Shown piece by piece: positions 17,533-24,956 of a stretch of DNA of 46,128 nt. The position numbers and the translations under genes are program-made. Under the pieces are notes generated by a model that did no database searches, was not told the DNA's origin, and was given only the letters and a program-made list of their open reading frames with translations. Source of the DNA: Planctomycetaceae bacterium. GTDB lineage: Bacteria > Planctomycetota > Planctomycetia > Pirellulales > Pirellulaceae. Position 1 is the stretch's first letter, and every line of letters starts with the position of its first letter. The DNA lies in the NCBI GenBank assembly GCA_005778405.1, contig SXOA01000115.1, positions 1-46,128 of the forward strand, given 5' to 3'.

Positions 17533-18555
17533 TCACTTTGGCACCGCTGCGGGCTCGTTGCCGTGCCGCGTCGAGAGGGCCTGCCAGATGCTGATGTGGA
17601 TCGTATCGCTAATGAAGTGGACGGAGCCGTCCACCATCACGCACTGCACTCCGTTGGGGTGGTAGCTGCGCGAGGTCACCGTGGCGCTCGTGACGGCAGT
17701 TCCGGCTCCTTCCTGCTGATTCGTCCAATCCACGTCATAGGGGAGTCCGCTCACGTTGCAGACGACTTCCGTATTGGGACCAAAGAGCGACGTAAAGCCG
17801 GTTTGATGGGCGCGACCGTCGACCCATTCGGTATGTCCCGAGTCCGACTTAAACTGGCCACCCAGACTGCAAACACTGGCGGGCACGGGAGCGGTGGGAT
17901 TGGCCAGGGCAGCGTTGCGATAGTAGGGCGTGTACGTTTTGACCTCGGAGAAGGCAATCGTGTTGCTGTATCCATCGGTCACTTCGCCGCCCGAAGTCGG
18001 CTGCATGGGGGTAAAGGCACCAGCGCCACCCTGGCGAGTCGCGGGATCAAAGACGAACCACACCCCCAGATTCGCGGCGTAGTTGAGCGGAGCATGTTCC
18101 GCAATGTTCGCAGCGTCAAAGCGGATCCCCGTCCTTTTTTCCGACGGGCAGATAAGAACTGGCACTTTCATCGCCGAGATCTTGGCGGGTGGAAGGGTAT
18201 TCGGCACCAGCATTTGCTGGGTATAGGAGTTGTCAAAGTTGATAAAGTTATAGGCACTCCCCTGCTCTAAGTAAGGGAGCAACTGGGCCTGCGCGGACCA
18301 GCCATCCACTCGGGTGCCAATCGGGGTCGTCGGCTTCCAACTAGAAGGGAAGGAGCGGATCGTTCCTTCGAAATTGTTAAGGGCGAGTCCCCATTGTTTC
18401 AGGTTGTTCTGGCAAGAAGCGCGGCGAGCCGATTCGCGCGCGAACTGAACCGCCGGGAGAAGCAGAGCCACCAGGACGCCAATGATGGCAATGACGACCA
18501 GGAGCTCGACCAAAGTAAACGCAGCGTGTCGAAAGCAGCGTGGTTTGGGCAACAT
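17533..18555 (-). CDS. DUF1559 pseudopilin-like protein (type II secretion/type IV pilin N-terminus)
   Basis: A 340-residue planctomycete-type pseudopilin. The N-terminal RHAAFTLVELLVVIAIIGVL is a prepilin cleavage and N-methylation signal followed by the hydrophobic alpha helix. The body is a DUF1559 domain, ending with the H-X9-DG signature (YHPNGVQCVMVDGSVHF). Planctomycetes encode very many copies; they are thought to be surface pili-like or secretion components. The start at 18555, with AAGGA about eleven bases upstream, puts a short basic leader before the cleavage site; the longer frame would place 44 unlikely residues ahead of it. It is transcribed alone, convergent with the VIT/vWA gene. 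Confidence 0.92.
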   Translation of the reverse strand: MLPKPRCFRHAAFTLVELLVVIAIIGVLVALLLPAVQFARESARRASCQNNLKQWGLALNNFEGTIRSFPSSWKPTTPIGTRVDGWSAQAQLLPYLEQGSAYNFINFDNSYTQQMLVPNTLPPAKISAMKVPVLICPSEKRTGIRFDAANIAEHAPLNYAANLGVWFVFDPATRQGGAGAFTPMQPTSGGEVTDGYSNTIAFSEVKTYTPYYRNAALANPTAPVPASVCSLGGQFKSDSGHTEWVDGRAHQTGFTSLFGPNTEVVCNVSGLPYDVDWTNQQEGAGTAVTSATVTSRSYHPNGVQCVMVDGSVHFISDTIHISIWQALSTRHGNEPAAVPK

Positions 18556-18739
18556 GGCGGGCAAGTCCTTGGGGGTGGGATTGGCTGGCAGGCTGGGGAT
18601 GGCGAACACAAAAAACAGATATTGAGAATCGGTATCAACAACGAAGCTGATTGTACGGTCGTGTTTTCCAATGTCAACCAGCCCCACACAGATTTTCCTA
18701 AATGTTTATCTGGCAAGGAATTGCGTAACGCTATTGAAC

Positions 18740-18754
18740 CGGATAATGTATCCG
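18740..18754. promoter_or_regulatory. Palindrome CGGATA-atg-TATCCG upstream of the ligase/radical SAM/halogenase cluster
   Basis: A perfect six-base inverted repeat with a three-base centre, 64 bases before the first gene of the cluster and in an AT-richer stretch, consistent with an operator. The cognate regulator is not in the window. Confidence 0.35.
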
Positions 18755-18818
18755 CACGTAGATTTCCAGTTGAAACAACTGCCTTTTTTGCCTCCTTTTT
18801 CCACGATAGGGACGAGCC

Positions 18819-20144
18819 GTGCACGCTTACCCAGTCAAAAAGCTCGTCAACCTCCTCGACCCGGCCGCCAACGTGCTGCTGGATATGTCGCAACAAGCAG
18901 CAGAGGCAGCGGTGGCTTCGGGCGATGCCGAAGAGGTCCGCAAGATTGGGGGCCAATTCGCTATCGTCCAGCAGGTGGGGCACTTAGTCCGGATGGCCCG
19001 CTCGATTGGCCGGCCCATGAGGTATTTCCTGGCCAAGCAAGTGGATGGCCCATTGCTGGTGGTGGCGGAGCGCATGGACGAGATTAGGGCCCATCTGGAA
19101 TCGCTCGGATTAGGAGAGCAGTTTCATCCCTCCTACACCCGAATGGTTCCCGCCCACTACGTCGTCGAACTGGCGCTCGTCGGCTGCCCGGATCCCAGCC
19201 CGCAATGCACGCGGTACTTCACGCCTCAGCGAAATACATTGCCGGCGGACCTGGTCGAAATCGGCCGGGCTTATATCGGCGTGCTGGCCGATGAATGCAA
19301 CCGCTGGCTCGATCATTTTCCCCAGCGCGAGCCCATCGGCGTCTTGTTTTCCGGCGGCATCGATAGTGGCTCGGTCCTGCTGGTCCTCGATCACCTGCTG
19401 CGGAAACGGGGCGAATCTCCCGCCCGGCTCAAGGCGTTCACGCTCTCCGTCGATGGCACCGGCGCGGATGCCGCGCAGGCGGAGCGCTTTCTGGGGGAAC
19501 TCGATCTGGGGATGTACTTGGAAGTTATCCAGACCCCGCGCGAAGCTGTCGATTACCGCGAAGCCATTCGCATTACCGAAGACTATAAGCCGCTCGATGT
19601 GCAGTCCGCTGCGATGGGACTGGCCCTCTGCCGGGGCATTCGGGAGCGTTATCCCGATTGGAAATACCTGGTTGATGGTGATGGGGGGGACGAAAACCTC
19701 AAGGACTATCCCATCGAGGAGAATTCCGAATTGACCATCCGCAGTGTCCTCAACAATCCCCTGCTCTACCACGAAGGTTGGGGCGTCTTCGCGGTCAAAC
19801 ACTCGCTCACGTATAGCGGGGGCCAAAGCCGCGGACACGTGCGGACCTATGCCCCCGCCCGCTCGCTCGGCTTTGCGGGGTTCAGCCCGTTTGCCCTCCC
19901 CAGCGTGATCGCGGTTTCGGAGGCCATCCCGTTCATCGAACTCACGGGCTGGAGTAACGAAAAACTCTATGCTCTCAAGGGAGAAGTCGTCCGCCGGGGT
20001 GTCGAAGCGATCACCGGTCGGACGATGCCCGTCTTCGAGAAACGCCGCTTCCAGCACGGCGCAGCCGGGGCCGGCAACTTTGCAGCGATTTTTCCCAAGG
20101 ATGAAGCGGATTATCGCAAAGCGTTCGCAGCGCTGCACGAGTAA
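18819..20144 (+). CDS. Asparagine synthetase-like amide ligase lacking the glutaminase Cys
   Basis: A 441-residue protein. The C-terminal two thirds is an AsnB-type ATP-pyrophosphatase domain: PP-loop FSGGIDSGS (residues 177-185) and LVDGDGGDENLKDYP, which corresponds to the G-x-G-x-D-E loop that binds the adenylate. The N-terminal about 145 residues resemble only the latter half of a class II glutaminase (GGQFAIV through AERMDEIRAHLE, then a PAHYVVEL region) and lack the catalytic N-terminal Cys. It is thus expected to adenylate a carboxylate and form an amide with a non-glutamine amine, as do beta-lactam synthetases and lasso-peptide cyclases. The start is a GTG at 18819; an in-frame TAG lies just upstream. 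It is the first gene of a tight three-gene operon. Confidence 0.85.
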   Translation: MHAYPVKKLVNLLDPAANVLLDMSQQAAEAAVASGDAEEVRKIGGQFAIVQQVGHLVRMARSIGRPMRYFLAKQVDGPLLVVAERMDEIRAHLESLGLGEQFHPSYTRMVPAHYVVELALVGCPDPSPQCTRYFTPQRNTLPADLVEIGRAYIGVLADECNRWLDHFPQREPIGVLFSGGIDSGSVLLVLDHLLRKRGESPARLKAFTLSVDGTGADAAQAERFLGELDLGMYLEVIQTPREAVDYREAIRITEDYKPLDVQSAAMGLALCRGIRERYPDWKYLVDGDGGDENLKDYPIEENSELTIRSVLNNPLLYHEGWGVFAVKHSLTYSGGQSRGHVRTYAPARSLGFAGFSPFALPSVIAVSEAIPFIELTGWSNEKLYALKGEVVRRGVEAITGRTMPVFEKRRFQHGAAGAGNFAAIFPKDEADYRKAFAALHE

Positions 20145-20150
20145 CCCGCC

Positions 20151-21107
20151 ATGCCCGAGGTCTCCCGTAGCGAATTGCTGGCGGCACGCGGGTCAAAAAA
20201 CAGCGTCGATCCCCGCCGTCCTTACGCCTTCCTCGTGGAACAAGAACTCTCCGCCGCGGGGAATATGGAAGATGTGGCAACCATTTTCCTTACCAACAAA
20301 GAGTGTCCATTCTCCTGCGTCTACTGCGACCTTTGGAAAAACACCACGAATGGCAGCGTGCAGCCAAGCGACATCCCGGCGCAAATTGACTACGCCCTTT
20401 CCCGCCTGCCGCCGGCGACAACCATCAAGCTCTACAACAGCGGCAACTTCTTCGACCCGCAAGCCATCCCGCCGCAGGACCACGGGGCCATCATCAGCCG
20501 CGTGCGGCACTTTGACCGCGTGATCGTCGAGAATCACCCGTCGCTGGTGGACGAAAAATGTGTCCGCTTTCGCGACGAACTCGGGACGGAACTGGAAATC
20601 GCGATGGGGCTGGAAACCGTTCATCCAGACGTCCTGCCGCGGCTCCACAAACAGATGACGGTGGATGATTTCTGCCAGTCCGCGGCATTCCTGCGCCAAA
20701 GCGGCATTCACATCCGCGATTTTGTCTTGCTCATGCCGCCGTTCATGCCCGCCGAAATGGCCGTCCATTGGGCCGTTCGCTCGGTCGCCACTGCCATCGA
20801 AGCTGGCGTTACCTGCACGGCCATCATTCCAACACGCGGCGGCAACGGACTGATGGAACAATTTGCCGCCCAGGGACAGTTCTCGCCTCCCACACTGACG
20901 ATGCTCGAAGATGCCTTCGCCGAATCTCTCGGTCTGCCCGATTTAGAAGCTCACTCCACGCGAGTTTTTGTCGACCTCTGGGATCTCGAAAAACTCTACA
21001 ATTGCCCGCGCTGCGGCCCGCTCCGCAAGGAGCGTCTGCAACAAATGAACCAGCAGCAGCGAATCCTCCCAGAAATAAACTGCGATTGCCTGACTCCTGA
21101 CTCCTGA
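20151..21107 (+). CDS. Radical SAM enzyme with C-terminal Cys motifs
   Basis: A 318-residue radical S-adenosylmethionine enzyme. The cluster-binding motif CPFSCVYC (Cys52, 56, 59) follows FLTNKE, and the TIM-barrel region contains KLYNSGNFFD and EIAMGLETVHPDVLPRLHKQ. A C-terminal CPRC (285/288) and CDC (311/313) could bind a second iron-sulfur cluster or zinc. The substrate is unknown. The gene begins six bases after the ligase gene stop and is followed after 18 bases by the halogenase-like gene, so all three are probably one transcript. No RiPP precursor peptide was recognised nearby. Similar domain patterns occur in Elp3/MiaB-like proteins, but that family assignment is uncertain. Confidence 0.85.
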   Translation: MPEVSRSELLAARGSKNSVDPRRPYAFLVEQELSAAGNMEDVATIFLTNKECPFSCVYCDLWKNTTNGSVQPSDIPAQIDYALSRLPPATTIKLYNSGNFFDPQAIPPQDHGAIISRVRHFDRVIVENHPSLVDEKCVRFRDELGTELEIAMGLETVHPDVLPRLHKQMTVDDFCQSAAFLRQSGIHIRDFVLLMPPFMPAEMAVHWAVRSVATAIEAGVTCTAIIPTRGGNGLMEQFAAQGQFSPPTLTMLEDAFAESLGLPDLEAHSTRVFVDLWDLEKLYNCPRCGPLRKERLQQMNQQQRILPEINCDCLTPDS

Positions 21108-21125
21108 CCCTTGTCCCCCGTCCCC

Positions 21126-22643
21126 ATGCTTTCCACCGACGTCGCCATCATCGGTTCCGGCTTTGCGGGCAGTTTGATGTCGTTGCTGCTCACTCGCCTG
21201 GGTCGAACCTGCGTGGTCGTGGACCGGCAGGCGCATCCGCGGTTTGCGATTGGTGAATCGAGCACGCCATTGGCCGATATGGCCCTGCGGGATATCGCCA
21301 AAAAGTACGACCTGCCGCGGCTGGCTCCATTCTCCAAGTACGGCACCTGGATGGCGGCCTATCCGCAGGTGATTCGCGGGCTCAAGCGGGGTTTCAGCTA
21401 TTTCGACCACGAGCCCCACCAGCCGTTTGTGCCGCGGACCGACCATGCCAACGAACTGCTCGTCGCGGCCAGCACGGACGACGCGACCTCGGACACCCAC
21501 TGGCTCCGGAGCGACGTCGATTCCTTCTTTGCCACCGAAGCTGTGGCCGCCGGAGTTACGCTTTTCGAAAACACCACTTTGGCTCAGATTCAGCACACGG
21601 ACGGCGGCTGGGAACTATCAGGCCAGCGTGGACCCGATGCGAGTGACGCAAAAGTAAACATCCAGGCCCGTTTCCTCATCGACGCCAGCGGCGAAGGAAA
21701 GGTCCTCGCTCGCACGCTCGGGATCGCGGACGACACGCATCTTCTGAGAACGAATTCCCGGCCGCTGTTTGCTCATTTCAAAGACTTGACTCCCTGGCGG
21801 GAAATGCTCGTCGAACGGGCCGCGGCGGTGCAGGATCATCCTTTCGATTGCGATCGGGCGGCGCTCCATCAGGTCTTTCGCGGAGCCTGGATGTGGCAAC
21901 TCCGTTTCGACAGTGAGATTGTCAGTGCTGGCTTCGCGATCGACAACAGCAAGTTCCCACTCGAACAATCACTCACGCCTCACCAGGAATGGGACCGCTG
22001 GATGGGGAGGTATACCACACTCCGCGAACAATTCAGCCTGGCCAAAATCGTGGACCCGCCGCGCGGCCTCACCCGCGGCCCCCGGATGCAGCGGCTGATG
22101 GCTCAGGCAGCCGGCAGGGACTGGGTCATGCTCCCGCACACTGCCGGCTTCATCGATCCGCTCCACAGCAGCGGCATTGCCCACTCGCTGTTCGGCATCG
22201 AGCGACTGGCGGCAATTTTTGGCGAGCACTGGGGGCAAGACTCGCTCGCCGCTGAGCTCCAGGAATATGCCCGCATCGTCCGGACAGAGACCCAACTCAT
22301 CGATCTGCTGGTTGCCGGGTGCTACGCGGGGACGGTCGATTTCCGCCTCTTTTCTGCAATGTGTATGTTCTACTTCGCCGGCACCATCGCCTGCGAGCGG
22401 GCCCGCTGCGACAGCCCGTTCCATCCCGCCCGCTACTTCCTGAACGCAAATGACGCCGCCTTTTGCCACGCAGCCGCCGTCGGTTTTTCTCGGCTGAAAG
22501 AGCTGCTCGCTGCCAGTGTATCCGGCCGTGAAATCGATTCCTTCACCGATTTTGTCCGCGACCTTATCGCCCCGTGGAACACCGCGAATCTCATGAACCC
22601 GGCGAACTGCAATATGTACCGGCACACGGCGGCGAAGAAGTAG
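21126..22643 (+). CDS. Flavin-dependent halogenase-like monooxygenase
   Basis: A 505-residue FAD enzyme. The N-terminal STDVAIIGSGFAGSLMSLLL is the dinucleotide-binding fold, followed by AIGESSTPLAD, as in tryptophan halogenase-like proteins. GLKRGFSYFDHEP carries a Lys in the region of the halogenase catalytic Lys, GAWMWQLRF resembles the family WxWxIP motif, and GFIDPLHSSGIAHSL is the C-terminal FAD contact typical of this group. It may halogenate or hydroxylate an aromatic substrate, depending on a partner flavin reductase, which is not seen here. ATG at 21126 begins the conserved fold; a TTG at 21111 is the alternative. It ends the three-gene cluster and converges with a ThuA gene. Confidence 0.8.
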   Translation: MLSTDVAIIGSGFAGSLMSLLLTRLGRTCVVVDRQAHPRFAIGESSTPLADMALRDIAKKYDLPRLAPFSKYGTWMAAYPQVIRGLKRGFSYFDHEPHQPFVPRTDHANELLVAASTDDATSDTHWLRSDVDSFFATEAVAAGVTLFENTTLAQIQHTDGGWELSGQRGPDASDAKVNIQARFLIDASGEGKVLARTLGIADDTHLLRTNSRPLFAHFKDLTPWREMLVERAAAVQDHPFDCDRAALHQVFRGAWMWQLRFDSEIVSAGFAIDNSKFPLEQSLTPHQEWDRWMGRYTTLREQFSLAKIVDPPRGLTRGPRMQRLMAQAAGRDWVMLPHTAGFIDPLHSSGIAHSLFGIERLAAIFGEHWGQDSLAAELQEYARIVRTETQLIDLLVAGCYAGTVDFRLFSAMCMFYFAGTIACERARCDSPFHPARYFLNANDAAFCHAAAVGFSRLKELLAASVSGREIDSFTDFVRDLIAPWNTANLMNPANCNMYRHTAAKK

Positions 22644-22666
22644 GTGCGGAGTCGTTTGGCCATTCT

Positions 22667-23680
22667 CTACTTCAGAATGTGCGACTCCACTTTGACACCT
22701 TTCACGTACTTCCCAAACCCGAACGGCGTCGGCTTGAATTCGCCGACCAGCTCGACGTTCGACTTCTCGGGAATCTTCTCTTCCATACGGAGCGACCAAT
22801 AGACGGAGTTCACCAGCATCCGCCGGGTCCCTTCCGCTTCCAGGTCGGTGGCCGCGCCCATCGTCGTGCAGAAGATGCGGGCAGTTTTTCCTTCGACCCC
22901 CTTGTAGGTCTTCGTCCAAGCGACGGGCATCATGGGGTCGTTGCGGTTCTGTTTGTCGGCTTCGTATTTGGCGGGCGGGTCGTCGAATTTCATGCCGGCG
23001 AGATTCTGTCCCAGGACCAGCGGCACGCTGTCGCCGCCGGGATGGGCTTCATACACGTCGGTCGGCCCCCAGATATCGCCGTCCTTGATTCCCCGGAGAA
23101 TCGGGTGCTGCTCCTGCCCCTTGGCGATCAGCCCCCGCGTACTTTGTGAGCCGTGATTGCCCCAGTGCGAAACCCACGTTTCCCCCAGCACCTGGCGGCC
23201 AAAACCCTTTTCATAATTCTTGTCGCCGTTGGTCCAGGTGTATTTGGCGTACTTTTTTCCTCCCTTGATATTGAAGGCGTGCGTGGCGGTTCGCATGCCG
23301 ATGATCGGCTTGCCGGCTTCGATGTAGTCCACAATCGGCTTCATCTGTTCGTCGGGAAGGTCGCGGAAACGCAGCGCGACAATCATCAGGTCCGCGGCGG
23401 CCAGGGCCTCGGTCCCCGGGATGTTGCTGATGTCCGGGTTGATGGTCCCAGTCTCGGGGTCAATCGGAAATAGCACCGTGCACTTGAAGCCGTGCCGTTT
23501 CGCAAGAATCTTGCCCAGTTGCGGCAGGGCTTCTTCGCTGCGGTATTCTTCGTCGCCGGAGATGAGGACGATGTGCTTCCCCTTGCCGGGACCGTCCCCT
23601 CCTTCGTAGACGACCCAGGGATCGGCGGAGAAGACGGAGAGAGGGAGGAGAAGGAGAGTGATGGAGAGGAGGGTTTTCAT
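22667..23680 (-). CDS. Exported ThuA-domain protein
   Basis: A 337-residue protein with a Sec signal peptide (cleavage near FSA-DP, about residue 19). The ThuA (trehalose-utilisation, glutamine-amidotransferase-like fold) domain contains HIVLISGDEEYRSEEALPQL, ALAAADLMIVALRFRDLPDE and GMRTATHAFNI, where the nucleophile Cys of true amidotransferases is replaced. Near the C-terminus, RIFCTTMGAATDLEAEG is the usual closing motif. The family is implicated in sugar metabolism in bacteria, but its reaction is not settled. It lies next to a second ThuA gene on the same strand, 102 bases away. Confidence 0.9.
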   Translation of the reverse strand: MKTLLSITLLLLPLSVFSADPWVVYEGGDGPGKGKHIVLISGDEEYRSEEALPQLGKILAKRHGFKCTVLFPIDPETGTINPDISNIPGTEALAAADLMIVALRFRDLPDEQMKPIVDYIEAGKPIIGMRTATHAFNIKGGKKYAKYTWTNGDKNYEKGFGRQVLGETWVSHWGNHGSQSTRGLIAKGQEQHPILRGIKDGDIWGPTDVYEAHPGGDSVPLVLGQNLAGMKFDDPPAKYEADKQNRNDPMMPVAWTKTYKGVEGKTARIFCTTMGAATDLEAEGTRRMLVNSVYWSLRMEEKIPEKSNVELVGEFKPTPFGFGKYVKGVKVESHILK

Positions 23681-23716
23681 AAGCGAATATCAGGTGTGAG
23701 GTTAATGACTGGGTGG

Positions 23717-23742
23717 CACGCCCACGGCTTTGCATGGGCGTG
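23717..23742. repeat. Hairpin repeat CACGCCCA/TGGGCGTG
   Basis: Perfect eight-base arms with a ten-base loop, between two ThuA genes. Together with the half-element GGGCAGGCTGGAAGCC at 23759-23774 (compare 9610-9665) it makes the 102-base gap almost entirely repeat sequence. Confidence 0.6.
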
Positions 23743-23782
23743 AAGAAAGCAATTCGCTGGGCAGGCTGGAAGCCTACCCCAC

Positions 23783-24661
23783 TTATTCAAACTTCCGGCT
23801 GCTGACTTTTTCTGCGTTCGGGAAGTCGCTGGGGATTTTGACGGTCACTTTGCCCGTCGCGGCCCACTCGGTGCCGCGCTGCAGCGTGTTGATGAAGCCG
23901 ACGCACTCTTGCGAGTCTTTGCCGTGCCCCATTGGAGTGTGGAACACTCGCCCTTTGCCGTAAGTAACCGTGAAGATCATCGGCTCATGCCGGCCGGTCC
24001 CACCTTTGGATTTATCGGCGAAAGCGGTGGCCAGCACGGTCATGTTCTCCGCCGGGCCCCGAAGCAGGTCGTAGAGCTCGTCGTTGGCGTGCAGCCATTC
24101 CTTTGGCATGTCGGCAGTGACGGGATGATTCGCGTCCCGGACAATAATCTGAAACGGATGCTGACTGCCGTGGTTGCCGCCGCGACCTTTGGATTCGTCG
24201 CGCACCACTTTTCCTTCAGCGTTGACATAAACATACGGCCCGCTCGCCTCGCTCCGCCCGCCCCAGCCCCCCAGGCCGATGATCTCGTTGTATTCCTTCC
24301 AGTCGCCGAACGAATTGTTCGCGGCATGGACGACGACGAACCCGCCGCCGCTTTTCACGTACTCCACAAACGCCTGTTTCGTCTCCGCCGGCCAGGCATC
24401 GCCGTTGTAGTTGGAGATGACGACCGCGTAATTCTTGAATTCCGGCTTAAACTTCTCGTCCGTTCCCTTGGGGGCGGTCGTCGCCACGTCCACGGTGAAC
24501 AGTCCCGTCTCCTCCAGATACTTCTTCATCATCTTGGTCGTTGTCGGCCAGACGCCGTGGTTGTTCTGGCCGTCGATAATCAGGGCCTTCATTGGCTCAG
24601 CGGAGGCAGTGGCAGAGAACATAAGGGCGGAGAAAATGGCAAGTGCGAATGTGCGGAACAT
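23783..24661 (-). CDS. Exported ThuA-domain protein
   Basis: A 292-residue protein with a signal peptide (to about ASA, residue 21). The ThuA domain shows KALIIDGQNNHGVWPTTTKM, KNYAVVISNYNGDAWP, GFVVVHAANNSFGDW and, at the end, GKGRVFHTPMGHGKDSQECV. The domain follows the same arrangement as the two other ThuA proteins in this window, but overall similarity is low, so they are different subfamilies. It is probably periplasmic and involved in sugar or sugar-derivative breakdown with the divergent sugar dehydrogenase gene at 24957. GGAGTTCC lies just before the ATG. Confidence 0.9.
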   Translation of the reverse strand: MFRTFALAIFSALMFSATASAEPMKALIIDGQNNHGVWPTTTKMMKKYLEETGLFTVDVATTAPKGTDEKFKPEFKNYAVVISNYNGDAWPAETKQAFVEYVKSGGGFVVVHAANNSFGDWKEYNEIIGLGGWGGRSEASGPYVYVNAEGKVVRDESKGRGGNHGSQHPFQIIVRDANHPVTADMPKEWLHANDELYDLLRGPAENMTVLATAFADKSKGGTGRHEPMIFTVTYGKGRVFHTPMGHGKDSQECVGFINTLQRGTEWAATGKVTVKIPSDFPNAEKVSSRKFE

Positions 24662-24769
24662 GGGAACTCCAAAACCGAGGAAGGATGCGTCTGATATCAG
24701 TAGTCTACTCCTGAAGCGGCATTCGCAAAATCATGGCTGGCTACTACCGCATTATTCCCTCAGATTCTT

Positions 24770-24856
24770 GAACAGAAGGAAACAAAGGGGAAGAAATTTG
24801 AATAAAGAGAATCCAACCCGTTTTTCTCCCTTCGTTACCTTCGTTCCCTTCTGTTC
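24770..24856. repeat. Palindromic GAACAGAAGG element, copy 1
   Basis: Begins GAACAGAAGGAAACAAAGG and ends with its near reverse complement CCTTCGTTCCCTTCTGTTC. A second copy lies at 27285-27372, on the other side of the sugar dehydrogenase gene. Confidence 0.75.
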
Positions 24857-24956
24857 AAAGTGCCTTTCCACGTAAGTTCGGGATTGGCGCTGCGTAGAAT
24901 GCTGCGCGGGCGGCACGTACAATGAGCGGGTGCAATCCGTCCCCTCCAGGTGCTGT

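Noticed and set aside
18819..22643. Lasso-peptide or other RiPP cluster
   Set aside because: No precursor peptide, leader protease or recognition-element gene is visible in the cluster or in its flanks.
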